A stretch of DNA of 64,000 nucleotides from positions 62,001-126,000 of the forward strand of contig REGQ01000013.1 in NCBI GenBank assembly GCA_004134985.1, written 5' to 3'. The position numbers and the translations under genes are program-made. Below, piece after piece: positions 35,310 through 43,786 of this stretch. Source of the stretch: Paenibacillaceae bacterium (lineage in GTDB: Bacteria > Bacillota > Bacilli > Paenibacillales > Paenibacillaceae). Under the pieces are notes generated by a model. It saw only the letters and a program-made list of their open reading frames with translations, did no database searches and had not been told where the DNA came from. Each line of letters begins with the position of its first letter. Within the stretch, counting starts at the first letter, position 1.

Positions 35310-35384
35310 TCATTTTCACTCGATATAACTCATTTTAGAGGGTGACAATGTTCATTTTGCGTAGTATTATAAAATAAATGAGCA
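35310..35384 (+). promoter_or_regulatory. Candidate DeoR-type operator array with promoter
   Basis: TCATTTT is repeated at 35310, 35330 and 35352, spaced 20 and 22 bases (two helical turns each), and followed by AAATGAG in reverse near 35377-35383; another copy stands at 35093. A -10-like TATTAT lies at 35365. DeoR-family regulators often bind phased direct repeats, and a DeoR gene ends this operon, so autogenous control of the G1P operon is plausible. The rest of the gap 35051-35423 holds no gene I can see. Confidence 0.4.
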
Positions 35385-35423
35385 CAAAAGAGCGTTAATG
35401 GGCAAAAGATGAGGAGAATGAGC

Positions 35424-36248
35424 ATGATGGTGAGTGAAGCAGCAACGAGCAAGGTGAGGCAAGTCAAGGGCTATGTTATTGATTTGGATGGCACGGTATA
35501 TACAGGTCAATCAGCTATACCGGGATCAATTAATGCAGTTAAGGAACTGCAGCGACGGAAGCTTCCTTTTGTTTTTTTGAGCAATCGCGGCAACTACTCC
35601 AGAGCAATGTGCAAAGCCAAATTGGAGGGGATGGGGCTCAGCGTAAAGGAAGAACAAATTATTCTCAGCTCAACGGTAACGGCCCAATATTTGCAGCAGC
35701 ACTATCCGGATTCTCCGATCTGGGCATTAGGTGACCCTGGCCTGCGCGAGGAATTAGCGTCGTTTCAGTTAAAGCTGGCCCGCCTCCCGGAGGAAGCTGA
35801 GTGGCTTGTCATTACTTTGCATGAGACACTTAGCTACACCGACTTGAATCTTGCCTTTCGAGCAGTGCGCAGTGGTGCCCGCATTATAGCTACGAATGCA
35901 GATAAAATGTTTCCGGGTGATGAGGGCGATTGCATTGATGTTGCCGGAATGATTGGGGCGATTGTTCATACAACGGGAAAAGAAGTGGAACTTGTAATGG
36001 GCAAGCCGTCGTCAATCATGGCTGAAGCCGCGCTCAACGTTCTTCAGGTTCAAGCAGAGGAATGTTTGGTTGTTGGCGACAGTCTCGTTTCGGATGTTGG
36101 ACTCGGCAAAACAGCTGGCATGCAGACGGCGCTGGTGTTTACTGGTTCGATTACCCGTCATGACGCTGCTGATAGTCAGCTTCAGCCGGATTGGATGGCG
36201 GATGATCTGGCTGCTGTTGTGAAACAAACCACACTAGGGGGACAATAA
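35424..36248 (+). CDS. HAD-IIA phosphatase (AraL/NagD-like)
   Basis: 274 residues from ATG 35424 (AGGAG seven bases upstream; in-frame ATGs at 35409 and 35418 are less well spaced). HAD motifs: YVIDLDGTVYTG (D nucleophile), PFVFLSNRG (motif II), VMGKPS (Lys) and CLVVGDSLVSDVGLGKTAGM (motif IV), with an IIA-type cap between. In B. subtilis the homologue AraL is a sugar-phosphate phosphatase next to araM, and the same pair occurs here. Probably removes phosphate from a sugar phosphate or a glycerol-phosphate-like metabolite. Confidence 0.9.
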   Translation: MMVSEAATSKVRQVKGYVIDLDGTVYTGQSAIPGSINAVKELQRRKLPFVFLSNRGNYSRAMCKAKLEGMGLSVKEEQIILSSTVTAQYLQQHYPDSPIWALGDPGLREELASFQLKLARLPEEAEWLVITLHETLSYTDLNLAFRAVRSGARIIATNADKMFPGDEGDCIDVAGMIGAIVHTTGKEVELVMGKPSSIMAEAALNVLQVQAEECLVVGDSLVSDVGLGKTAGMQTALVFTGSITRHDAADSQLQPDWMADDLAAVVKQTTLGGQ

Positions 36249-36249
36249 G

Positions 36250-37395
36250 ATGGTTAAATTGGATGACACGATGAAAAGGCAACTGGGCATTGACCATATG
36301 TTTATTAAAGCAGGAGCAGTGAAGGAGCTCCCCGCCTATTTGGAGGAAAAGGAAATTTCACGAGCGATTATGGTTGTCGATACCAATACGTATGAGGCGG
36401 CCGGCAAGACATTGGAGCAATCGCTCAATAAGAACAAGCAGCAATTAAGCATAACGTTTATCCAGCCCAACCCGCTGGACGATGTGATCGCTGATGAAGC
36501 GTCGATCGTCCAGTTGCTGCTCGATATTCAACAGCACAAGCCGCAAGTTGTCATCGCGGTAGGAGGCGGGACCTTGCATGACATTGTGAGGTATGCGGCA
36601 TACACCGTTTCATTGCCTTTTCTGTCGGTGCCTACTGCGCCATCTGTAGACGGCTTTAATTCCAAGGGCGCGCCTATTATTGTGAGAGGTTATAAGAAAA
36701 CCATTATATCAATTGGCCCGGACGCTATTTTTGCCGACTTGGATATTTTGACTCGTGCTCCCAAGGCGATGGTGGCTGCCGGATTCGGAGATATTATTGG
36801 CAAATATACCTCTTTATTTGACTGGAAATTTGGATCATTAACGAATGACGAGCCCTATTTGGAACAATCGGCTATGATTACGCGAGAAGCTTTAGTGAAA
36901 TGTGTGGATCAAGTCGCGTCGATTGCCAAGCGTGACGAGGAAGGGATTGCTACATTGACAAGCGCATTGATGGAATCGGGCATTGCGATGCTTATTTTGG
37001 GCAAGTCGCATCCAGCTTCCGGCGCAGAGCATCATCTGTCACATTTTTGGGAAATGGAGTATATATCCAAGGGCAGAAGACAGCTGCTGCATGGAGCCAA
37101 GGTAGGAGTGGCTTGCATTCAGATCGCAAAGCTGTATCATAAACTTGTAGAAGAGCAATTCGGAATGCAAGCTCAAGCAAGGGATCGTGTGAGACGCAAC
37201 TGGGAGCATATCAAGAACGAAGCCAAGTTGATTCCTGGCGAGGCGGAGCTGCGTGAACTGCTGCTGCAGGTGGAAGGGCCTGTAGATATCGAGCAGCTTG
37301 GCGTATCGGAAGATCTGTTAAGCAGAAGCTTGAAGAGTGCCCATCATATCAGACCAGAGCGCTATACACTTTTGCATGCTTACAATGAGAGCTGA
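36250..37395 (+). CDS. egsA: sn-glycerol-1-phosphate dehydrogenase (AraM/EgsA)
   Basis: 381 residues; GGGGGA precedes the ATG, and the gap after the phosphatase stop is one base. It reduces dihydroxyacetone phosphate to sn-glycerol-1-phosphate (the archaeal lipid stereoisomer). Family marks: VIAVGGGTLHDIVRYAAY (NAD-binding), SVPTAPSVDGFNSKGAP, AAGFGDIIGKYTSLFDW and a metal-binding HPASGAEHHLSHFWEM. In B. subtilis the product feeds heptaprenylglyceryl phosphate synthesis by PcrB. The pairing with AraL and a DeoR regulator, apart from any arabinose gene, suggests its own G1P module. Confidence 0.93.
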   Translation: MVKLDDTMKRQLGIDHMFIKAGAVKELPAYLEEKEISRAIMVVDTNTYEAAGKTLEQSLNKNKQQLSITFIQPNPLDDVIADEASIVQLLLDIQQHKPQVVIAVGGGTLHDIVRYAAYTVSLPFLSVPTAPSVDGFNSKGAPIIVRGYKKTIISIGPDAIFADLDILTRAPKAMVAAGFGDIIGKYTSLFDWKFGSLTNDEPYLEQSAMITREALVKCVDQVASIAKRDEEGIATLTSALMESGIAMLILGKSHPASGAEHHLSHFWEMEYISKGRRQLLHGAKVGVACIQIAKLYHKLVEEQFGMQAQARDRVRRNWEHIKNEAKLIPGEAELRELLLQVEGPVDIEQLGVSEDLLSRSLKSAHHIRPERYTLLHAYNES

Positions 37396-37421
37396 GGCGG
37401 CAGAGAGGGGAAGGATAAGTT

Positions 37422-38183
37422 GTGCTGGGCGCAGAGAGAAAACGGCTTATAGTAGATTACGTAAGGAAGCATAATTCAGCCACGGTGAATCGTTTGGCCA
37501 CAACGTTTGGGGTGCATGAAGCGACGATCAGACGGGACTTGTCTGAAATTGAACAGGAAGGCCTATTAAGACGCACGCATGGCGGGGTCGTTATGGAACA
37601 GTGGACGAATGGCGAGCCTGTATTTAGCGAGCGTTCACAGCAATGCGCCGAGGAGAAAATGCGAATTGGACAAAAAGCTGCCAGCCTGGTGCAAGACGGC
37701 GATCATATTATTATCGATTCCGGTACAACAACGCTTCATATTGCGCGGAATCTCGTTAATCATTCACGACTTACGGTCGTAACGAACGATATTAATATTG
37801 CCAGCGAGCTGCGGGATGCAACTGGTGTGAAAGTTATTTTGACGGGAGGGGAGCTGTATCCTAGCAGCTATATGTTAAATGGCATGTTGACCGATTACGC
37901 TCTTCAGTCCCTGCATGTCGTGAAGGCCTTTATCGGCACGCCGGCGCTGCATTCCCAGCATGGCATTATGCATCCCGAGGCTCAGCTCGTTCCGGCCAAG
38001 CAGGGCATGATTCGGGCTGCTCGGGAAATTATTGTGGCAACGGATCATCGCAAGATCGGAAGGCTCTCGCTGCATGCGGTTGCACCTGCCAGTGCTATCC
38101 ATACGATAGTTACTGGAGAGGAAGCTGATCCGCAGGAGTTGGAATCTTTCCGCAACAACGGAACGACGATATATACGGTGTAG
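37422..38183 (+). CDS. DeoR-family transcription regulator
   Basis: 253 residues from GTG 37422. N-terminal DeoR helix-turn-helix: RLIVDYVRKHNSATVNRLATTFGVHEATIRRDL and the LRRTHGGVV wing. The C-terminal sensor domain has IDSGTTTLHIARNL, VVTNDINIASEL, LTGGELYP and TDHRKIGR, the sugar-phosphate-binding pattern. It shares the transcript of the phosphatase and G1P dehydrogenase and probably controls them in response to a phosphorylated intermediate. Confidence 0.93.
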   Translation: MLGAERKRLIVDYVRKHNSATVNRLATTFGVHEATIRRDLSEIEQEGLLRRTHGGVVMEQWTNGEPVFSERSQQCAEEKMRIGQKAASLVQDGDHIIIDSGTTTLHIARNLVNHSRLTVVTNDINIASELRDATGVKVILTGGELYPSSYMLNGMLTDYALQSLHVVKAFIGTPALHSQHGIMHPEAQLVPAKQGMIRAAREIIVATDHRKIGRLSLHAVAPASAIHTIVTGEEADPQELESFRNNGTTIYTV

Positions 38184-38210
38184 TGATGAATAGGGGAACT
38201 GGCCCGTTGG

Positions 38211-38243
38211 GCGGACAGACGTTACAGACGTACCGCTAGTTGT
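38211..38243. repeat. Dispersed GCGGACAGACGTT...CCGCTA hairpin, copy 1
   Basis: GCGGACAGACGTT followed by an ACAG(A/G)-T core and CCGCTA, so the ends pair. A very similar sequence lies at 58839-58876. Both stand between genes. A small palindromic intergenic repeat. Confidence 0.6.
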
Positions 38244-38319
38244 CTAGTCAGATTGGGTTTGGCTTCCCAAGCCTTCATGTCTCGCATATCCTGCCTGGCG
38301 GGGAGTATGTCCAGTTTTG

Positions 38320-38436
38320 TTGTATACCCTATCTCCGCTAAAGCGGCGGAGAGGTGACAGGGCTGCAATTGCAGGCGCAGCGGGCAAGGGGAAGAACGAA
38401 ACGAACATCTTGTGTAACCTGTAATAGGGTATACAA
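38320..38436. repeat. 117-bp unit bounded by exact 13-bp inverted repeats
   Basis: TTGTATACCCTAT (38320-38332) and ATAGGGTATACAA (38424-38436) are perfect inverse complements, and similarity continues outward (GTTTTG / AGAAAAC). Inside is a small CCGCTAAAGCGG hairpin. It might be a MITE-like remnant or an RNA stem. No target-site duplication is evident. Confidence 0.6.
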
Positions 38437-38466
38437 AGAAAACGGGCAGCCATGCTTCCCGTTCCC

Positions 38467-38662
38467 GCCCCATCTCGTCCACATTCCATTCCCCTCCGTT
38501 GCAACTCCGTTCCATCTCGCCCACATTCCATCCCCATCCCGTTGTTACTCCTTCTTATCTCATCCGCATTCCATCCACATCCCGTTGCTACTTTTTCCTA
38601 TCTCGTCCACCCTCCATTGCAACTCCGTCCCATCTCGCCCATACATTCCATCGCCCCGTCCT
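38467..38662. repeat. Degenerate pyrimidine-rich tandem repeat (five units)
   Basis: Units of roughly 32-44 bases begin at each CCATCTCG / TATCTCAT / CTATCTCG and share CATTCCAT and CCGTTGCAACTCC-like segments. The plus strand is C/T rich. Open frames across it are by-products of the repeat and have no ribosome site. Nothing else is in 38437-38719. Confidence 0.7.
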
Positions 38663-38719
38663 CCACGCAAAATGCACGCTGCATACTAACGGTAGCTTTC
38701 CAACATTGCCTCTTTTCCA

Positions 38720-38743
38720 AAAACGCTGTCAGGCGTTTTTTTT
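38720..38743 (+). terminator. Intrinsic terminator after the pyrimidine-rich repeat
   Basis: AAAACGC and GCGTTTT pair around TGTCAG, and the T-run extends to eight. No gene ends close by: the DeoR stop is 540 bases upstream. It may end a small RNA made from the repeat region. Confidence 0.7.
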
Positions 38744-38822
38744 GCGTTTTTTTCTGGAAAGTGAGCAGGCGAGCGTCTCGGCAGCGTTCAATACCGATTG
38801 ACAGAAAAAACCTCTGGAATAG

Positions 38823-38861
38823 GAACGACTGTTCTGGTTATAATGATAAGAACATAGGTTC
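38823..38861. promoter_or_regulatory. Two LexA (DinR) boxes before the Y-family polymerase
   Basis: GAAC-GACT-GTTC (38823-38834) and GAAC-ATAG-GTTC (38850-38861) both match the Bacillus-type LexA site GAAC-N4-GTTC. They flank a -10 TATAAT at 38839-38844, so LexA would block the promoter until DNA damage. The second box abuts the ribosome site GGAGG. Confidence 0.85.
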
Positions 38862-38878
38862 GGAGGTGCGATACAGAG

Positions 38879-40150
38879 ATGCAGAAGGAGCAGCGGGTCA
38901 TTTTCCTGATTGACTGCCAATCGTTTTATGCCTCAGTTGAAAAAGCGGAAAAGCCGCAATATCGCGACCAACCGGTCGTTGTTGCTGGCGATCCGAAGAG
39001 GCGGTCTGGCATTGTGCTGGCCGCCTGCCCGATTGCTAAAAGTTATGGCATCACAACCGCGGAGCGGATCGGCGAGTCGTTGGCTAAATGCCCTGGTCTG
39101 GTTGTTGTCAAGCCGCGCATGCAGCATTACATTGATGTGTCGATGCAAATTACACGCATCTATCAGGATTATACCGATCTGGTGGAGCTGTACAGCATCG
39201 ATGAGCAGTTCCTTGATGTGACCGGCTCGCTGCATCTGTTCGGATCGGCGGAGGAGCTTGGTCTGACCATACAGCATCGCGTGCTGATGGAAACCGGCGT
39301 CTATATAAGGATTGGCATCGGTCCAACCAAAGTGCTGGCCAAGATGGCCTGCGACAATTACGCCAAAAAAAATCAAACCGGAACAGCTGTATTAACACGC
39401 GAAACATTGCCTGAGACGTTGTGGCAGCTGCCGATTGATAAACTTTTTATGGCGGGACGCCGCATGACAGCCCATTTTCAACGGATGGGGCTAATGACGA
39501 TTGGACAGCTTGCCCGGACATCAGAAGAGAAATTGAACCATATGATGCGGATGCGGTTTGGGCGCAAAGCGGATATCGATGCAGCGCTATATTGGCGGAT
39601 AGCCAATGGAATCGACGACAGTCCTGTTGCTCCAGGGACACATGAGGTTGCCCCCAAATCTGTCGGACATATGATGACCTTGCCAAGAGACTATAGGGAG
39701 ATTGACGAAATTAAAGCGGTGCTGCTGGAACTTTCAGAGCTGGTATGCCGTCGCTGCCGCGGCGAGGGGTACATGGGCAATGTGGTGGCGGTCAATTGTG
39801 CAGGAGCAAACTATGATCGTCCCACAGGGTTTGCCAGGCAAATGAAAATGGACGATGCGACCAACATTACGACGCAAGTCTACCGGGCGGCGCTCCAGCT
39901 GTTCCAGCAGCATTGGGATGGGTTGCCTGTCAGGCGGGTTGGCGTCAGTCTTTCCAAATTCGCGAAGGATGACGGTTATCAGCTGTCGCTATTTGATTAT
40001 TCGCAGCGGGATCGCGCGATGGCGCTGGAGCGGGCGACAGATCGCTTGAAGGATAAATATGGCGACTCGATCATCTTGCGCGCTGTATCAGCGGCCGAAT
40101 ACGGTCAGGCAAGAGATCGGGCAGGTAAAATTGGGGGACATATCAAATGA
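38879..40150 (+). CDS. Y-family DNA polymerase (UvrX/ImpB-like)
   Basis: 423 residues. Translesion DNA polymerase: VIFLIDCQSFYASVEKAE (first catalytic Asp), the SIDEQFLDVTGS motif (catalytic Asp-Glu), RIGIGPTKVLAKMACDNYAKK, then the thumb and a little-finger domain with QLSLFDYSQRDRAM (a QLSLF-type beta-clamp-binding motif) near the end. The LexA boxes upstream and the yolD-like gene downstream match the UvrX/YqjW group of SOS polymerases. Confidence 0.94.
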   Translation: MQKEQRVIFLIDCQSFYASVEKAEKPQYRDQPVVVAGDPKRRSGIVLAACPIAKSYGITTAERIGESLAKCPGLVVVKPRMQHYIDVSMQITRIYQDYTDLVELYSIDEQFLDVTGSLHLFGSAEELGLTIQHRVLMETGVYIRIGIGPTKVLAKMACDNYAKKNQTGTAVLTRETLPETLWQLPIDKLFMAGRRMTAHFQRMGLMTIGQLARTSEEKLNHMMRMRFGRKADIDAALYWRIANGIDDSPVAPGTHEVAPKSVGHMMTLPRDYREIDEIKAVLLELSELVCRRCRGEGYMGNVVAVNCAGANYDRPTGFARQMKMDDATNITTQVYRAALQLFQQHWDGLPVRRVGVSLSKFAKDDGYQLSLFDYSQRDRAMALERATDRLKDKYGDSIILRAVSAAEYGQARDRAGKIGGHIK

Positions 40151-40491
40151 GAAAAAAACTCGAGGGCAACGGCTTGTGGGAAAGCAGCCGCATGATGCTG
40201 CCGGAGCACAAGGAAGCGAGCATCCGCAACAGAAAAGAAATGCACCGCCGCAAACGAACGGACATCGATGACCAGGAGCTGGAACAGTTCGGGCGGGCGA
40301 TTGCCGAGTCCAGGGAGCTTGGCAAAGAGGTCATCATTCAGCTTTTTGACGAGTGGGAGCAGTTGCAGGTCATTGGCATCGTAGAGCGCATCGATCATTA
40401 TCAGCGACGCTTTATGATGGATGGCGAGTGGTTTTGGCTGGTTGACGTGGAGGGCGTCGAGACAAGTAAAAGCCCGCATGGCGAATCTTGA
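40147..40491 (+). CDS. YolD-like family protein
   Basis: 114 residues, overlapping the polymerase gene by ATGA. Begins MRKKLEGNGLWESSRMMLPEH, the YolD opening, and ends with the VIIQLFDEWEQLQVIGIVERID..W core of the family. YolD proteins accompany SOS Y-polymerases (uvrX-yolD, yqjW-yqjX in B. subtilis) and may act on the polymerase, with no known reaction. Confidence 0.9.
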   Translation: MRKKLEGNGLWESSRMMLPEHKEASIRNRKEMHRRKRTDIDDQELEQFGRAIAESRELGKEVIIQLFDEWEQLQVIGIVERIDHYQRRFMMDGEWFWLVDVEGVETSKSPHGES

Positions 40492-40587
40492 GCGGATAGG
40501 CTTGCAAAATATTTGCAGCCTGCCATATTGCTCCCCTAGAGCAATATAGTATAATAAAACGCAAAAAGCACAAGGGGCGGGGAACAG

Positions 40588-41481
40588 ATGAAGCTTGATG
40601 ACCAACTGCAGCAAACACCGTTCCTGCCCTTTATCCGGATGGGGGATTACGCGGTGCGTACGCCATGGTATGCACCCGAGAGAAGGCTGCTGGACTATCT
40701 GCTCGTTTATTTTCAGGAGGGGCGCTGTCTGTTTCATATCGATGGACAGGACTATCATTTTTATCCGGGGGATTTCTGCCTTGTACAGCCGGGAAGCCTC
40801 AAAACGATGTATGGCTTGACGGCGACGGTGACGCCTTATATCCATCTGGATATTTTCTATCACCCGCTGCGCGAGCAGAGCTTCATGACGAGAATGGGCC
40901 AGGTGGATCTGACGCCGTATATGCATCTAATGCAGCCGAAGCTGAACGATATGGAGGAACTGGATATTCCCATTCGGCTCCAACTGAAAGACCCGGACAG
41001 CTTTGCCGCAGATATGCTGAAGATGATCGCATGCTGGAAGACAGGCAATCCGCTGGCGCAGATGGAAGCGCAGGCACTGGCTTCACAGCTTGTGGTGCGA
41101 ATGATTCAAAGCCACAGCCCGTTCGAGCCGCGGCTTAGCGAAGAGAATGTTTCCTTTAACTGGCTGCCGTCTTACTTGACGCTGCATTTGGCGGAAGCGA
41201 TTACAATTGAGGACATGGCAAAACGGGCGAACTTGTCGGTCTCCCGCTTCAACGTTATTTTCAAGCAAACTTTCGGAGTATCGCCCCATCAATATTTAAT
41301 GAAGCTGCGCATCGATTATGCTTGCAAATTATTGACAAGCACCGAATACACAATTGAAAAAATAGGTGAATACTGCGGGTTTGCGAATATTCACCACTTC
41401 TCCAAAACATTCAAGCAGCGATGCGGCATTCCCCCGCGCGCTTATCGCAATGCGCAGCGGCAATGTGAAGAGCAGAATTAG
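40588..41481 (+). CDS. AraC-family transcription regulator with cupin sensor
   Basis: 297 residues; GGGGCGGGG before the ATG. N-terminal cupin-like sensor (RLLDYLLVYFQEGRCLFHI, YPGDFCLVQPG). C-terminal double HTH: ITIEDMAKRANLSVSRFNVIFKQTFGVSPHQYLMKLRIDYACKLL and the second helix pair TIEKIGEYCGFANIHHFSKTFKQ, with PPRAYR at the end. Its last codons overlap those of the convergent PhyH gene. It probably regulates that gene in response to a sugar or similar ligand, though target and ligand are inferred from position. Confidence 0.93.
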   Translation: MKLDDQLQQTPFLPFIRMGDYAVRTPWYAPERRLLDYLLVYFQEGRCLFHIDGQDYHFYPGDFCLVQPGSLKTMYGLTATVTPYIHLDIFYHPLREQSFMTRMGQVDLTPYMHLMQPKLNDMEELDIPIRLQLKDPDSFAADMLKMIACWKTGNPLAQMEAQALASQLVVRMIQSHSPFEPRLSEENVSFNWLPSYLTLHLAEAITIEDMAKRANLSVSRFNVIFKQTFGVSPHQYLMKLRIDYACKLLTSTEYTIEKIGEYCGFANIHHFSKTFKQRCGIPPRAYRNAQRQCEEQN

Positions 41482-42305
41482 CTGTCTCTCGAATAAAGCA
41501 GCGGATTGAGATAGCTCGTAGCGGGCTCCCCAGGGTTAATGCCGGGCAGAAACCGGGCCAGATCGGCCTTGCGCGCATTAGTATCCGCTTCGCAGACCGG
41601 TTCGCCATCCGCGACATAAATAATGGTCATCACTTCGCGCATCCGGTCGGTCGGATTGTCGGGTGCGCTGTGCATTGTCCAGCCGGCATGAAAAGTAGCG
41701 TCGCCGGCGTTCATCGCGCCATGGGTCACTTTTTCGAAGCCTTTGCCGTCAATATATTGCTGCAGCGTCTTATGGGACTCATCGGAGATGACAACTTTGT
41801 TAACGTAGCCCGCCTTGTGCGATCCGGAAGCGAACGTCATCGTTCCCATTTCCTGAGGCACATTGACCAGCGGCATCCATAGTGTGATCATATTTTGCGT
41901 ATCGAAAGGCCAATAGACCTGATCTTGATGCCATGGTGTATGGCCCCCGCCAGGCTCTTTGAACAAAGCCTGATCATGGTAAAGCCGGACGCCGCTTACC
42001 CCCATCAGTTCCGCAGCGATTTTGGCAAAGCGGCGGGCGAATACAAATTGTCTGACCGCTTCATTGTACTCCCAAATGTTGCCGACCTGGATAAAGGCTT
42101 TTCCATACGTGTTTCGTTCTTTGACTGGCTTTTCATGCTGATTTTTCTGAATGACGGCATGCAGGTCTTTACGTAAAAAATCGATAACGGGCGCGGAGGC
42201 AACTTCTCTTAAACAAATATGCCCGTTCTTTTGATACTGCTCCGCATCGGTTGCTGATACGCTATAGTCCTTGTTCAATTCCTCGGCAATTGTTAATGAT
42301 TCCAT
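41478..42305 (-). CDS. Phytanoyl-CoA dioxygenase (PhyH)-family protein
   Basis: 275 residues from ATG 42305 (AAGGGG ten bases upstream). Fe(II)/2-oxoglutarate dioxygenase fold: YHDQALFKEPGGGHTPWHQDQVYW contains the HxD pair (H-Q-D), NMITLWMPLVNVPQEMG follows, and MNAGDATFHAGWTMHSAP holds the distal His; the 2-oxoglutarate Arg is near RMREVMTIIY. Substrate unknown; such genes in Paenibacillus are often found near AraC and sugar genes. The stop codon overlaps that of the convergent AraC gene. Confidence 0.9.
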   Translation of the reverse strand: MESLTIAEELNKDYSVSATDAEQYQKNGHICLREVASAPVIDFLRKDLHAVIQKNQHEKPVKERNTYGKAFIQVGNIWEYNEAVRQFVFARRFAKIAAELMGVSGVRLYHDQALFKEPGGGHTPWHQDQVYWPFDTQNMITLWMPLVNVPQEMGTMTFASGSHKAGYVNKVVISDESHKTLQQYIDGKGFEKVTHGAMNAGDATFHAGWTMHSAPDNPTDRMREVMTIIYVADGEPVCEADTNARKADLARFLPGINPGEPATSYLNPLLYSRDS

Positions 42306-42425
42306 TGTGTGTGACCCCTTCCGGCGGCATGCTGCAGGGCGATTGACCCGAACAGCCGCAGCGTTGTTCAACTGTAAGCGTTTGCTCACTTGCATTATAG
42401 TTGAACAGGAGCCGAAAAAGAGTTG

Positions 42426-43604
42426 TCAAATCATGTCTACTTTTTTATCAAAATATACTGCTCCAAATTTATAGTTAAACGCTGGGCGTGCGGATACGAT
42501 TTCATGGGAGCCAATTGCGGCAATTTCGCCGCTATTGCTGCCGATCACTGCACCGTCTTCAATAAATGAGCCTTCGCCAATAATAGCGCGGGAAATTGTT
42601 GCATTTTTTCCGATTCGCACATTCGGCATAATAATGCTGTCCTTGATTTCTGCCCCTTTGCCGACATGGACACCGTCCGAGATAATGCTCCGTATAATTT
42701 TGCCATAGTTCGTGCAGTATTTGGCCAGCAGGGAATGGTAGATATTTGAGAGAAGGCTGGAGGCTGCGCCAGCCGGCCTGGCATGATCTGGCGCCAGCGG
42801 CAGTTGCTCATCATTAAGCGTCAGTTTGCCAGTCAGTAAATCGTTATTTGCCTCCCACAAGCTTTGCACGGTGCCGACATCACGCCAATAATGTGCAAAA
42901 GGACAGGCGAAGAGCTTGCCGCCCTGCTGGAGCATCGCGGGAATAAGGTCTTTGCCAAAATCATGAGAGGATAATGGGTTATTGGCATCCGCGAGCAGAA
43001 ACTTTCTAAGATAGGACCAGCGGAATAAATAAACGCCCATTGAGGCGAGGTTGCTGACAGGCTTGTCCGGCTTCTCTGCAAAGTCGGTAATCCGATGCTG
43101 CCCATCGGTGTTCATAATGCCGAACCGCGGGGCCTCCTGCCAAGGCACTTCCTTCACGGAAATGGTTGCGTCGGCTTGATTAGCCAGATGAAAGTCCAGC
43201 ATCTCGCGATAATCCATCTGGTAAATGTGATCGCCGGACAACACCAGCACATGCTCCGAACCCTGTTCATCAATATATTGAATATGCTGATAGATCGCAT
43301 CCGTGGTTCCAAGATAGCCTGGCCCGTTGTCAGCAGCGCGCAGCAGATCGATGTTTGCAGCTCCTTCAGCAGGCTGTCCGTCGCGAAGACGGGTAACATG
43401 GTCTTCCAGTGATTCCGCTTTGTACTGTGTGAGTACCCCGATCGAGCGGATATCCGAGTTCAGGCAATTGTAAAGTGAAAAATCAATAATTCGATAGTTT
43501 CCGCCGAAAGGTACTGCAGGTTTAGCCAACTTGTCAGTAAGCGGCGAAAGCCTCGTACCCTTTCCTCCAGCCAGTATCATCGCCATCCATTGATTTGGTT
43601 CCAT
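42426..43604 (-). CDS. glgC: Glucose-1-phosphate adenylyltransferase
   Basis: 392 residues, GGGAGGG before the ATG. Makes ADP-glucose from glucose-1-phosphate and ATP, the first step of glycogen synthesis. Nucleotidyltransferase motif MAMILAGGKGTRLSPLTDKLAKPAVPFGG, then GTTDAIYQH, VLVLSGDHIYQMDY, FGIMNTDGQHRITDFAEKP, HYWRDVGT, and a left-handed beta-helix C-terminus (GAEIKDSIIMPNVRIGKNA). There is no glgD partner next to it, so GlgC probably acts alone. It diverges from glgB, 182 bases away. Confidence 0.97.
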   Translation of the reverse strand: MEPNQWMAMILAGGKGTRLSPLTDKLAKPAVPFGGNYRIIDFSLYNCLNSDIRSIGVLTQYKAESLEDHVTRLRDGQPAEGAANIDLLRAADNGPGYLGTTDAIYQHIQYIDEQGSEHVLVLSGDHIYQMDYREMLDFHLANQADATISVKEVPWQEAPRFGIMNTDGQHRITDFAEKPDKPVSNLASMGVYLFRWSYLRKFLLADANNPLSSHDFGKDLIPAMLQQGGKLFACPFAHYWRDVGTVQSLWEANNDLLTGKLTLNDEQLPLAPDHARPAGAASSLLSNIYHSLLAKYCTNYGKIIRSIISDGVHVGKGAEIKDSIIMPNVRIGKNATISRAIIGEGSFIEDGAVIGSNSGEIAAIGSHEIVSARPAFNYKFGAVYFDKKVDMI

Positions 43605-43724
43605 AAAGTCCCTCCCGCTTTCTTTTGGTAAAAACTACTTACACGATGCGCAGTATATTGAAACAATGGAAACAATTGCGTTGGCGAGTCAGAAAGCATA
43701 CAATTAAAGAAATACAGCAAGTTA

Positions 43725-43753
43725 TTGTCAGAATGTGATAGTATAGCTAACAT
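43725..43753 (+). promoter_or_regulatory. Candidate glgBA promoter
   Basis: -35 TTGTCA (43725-43730), 17-base spacer, -10 TAACAT (43748-43753), about 34 bases before the glgB ATG. Confidence 0.5.
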
Positions 43754-43786
43754 AATACTGCCGGAATCGAAAGGGGAGAGAAGATT

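Noticed and set aside
38222-38537. Minus-strand ORFs over the C/T-rich repeat (GMECGRDG-type peptides)
   Set aside because: They arise from the tandem repeat and differ in every frame; no ribosome site.
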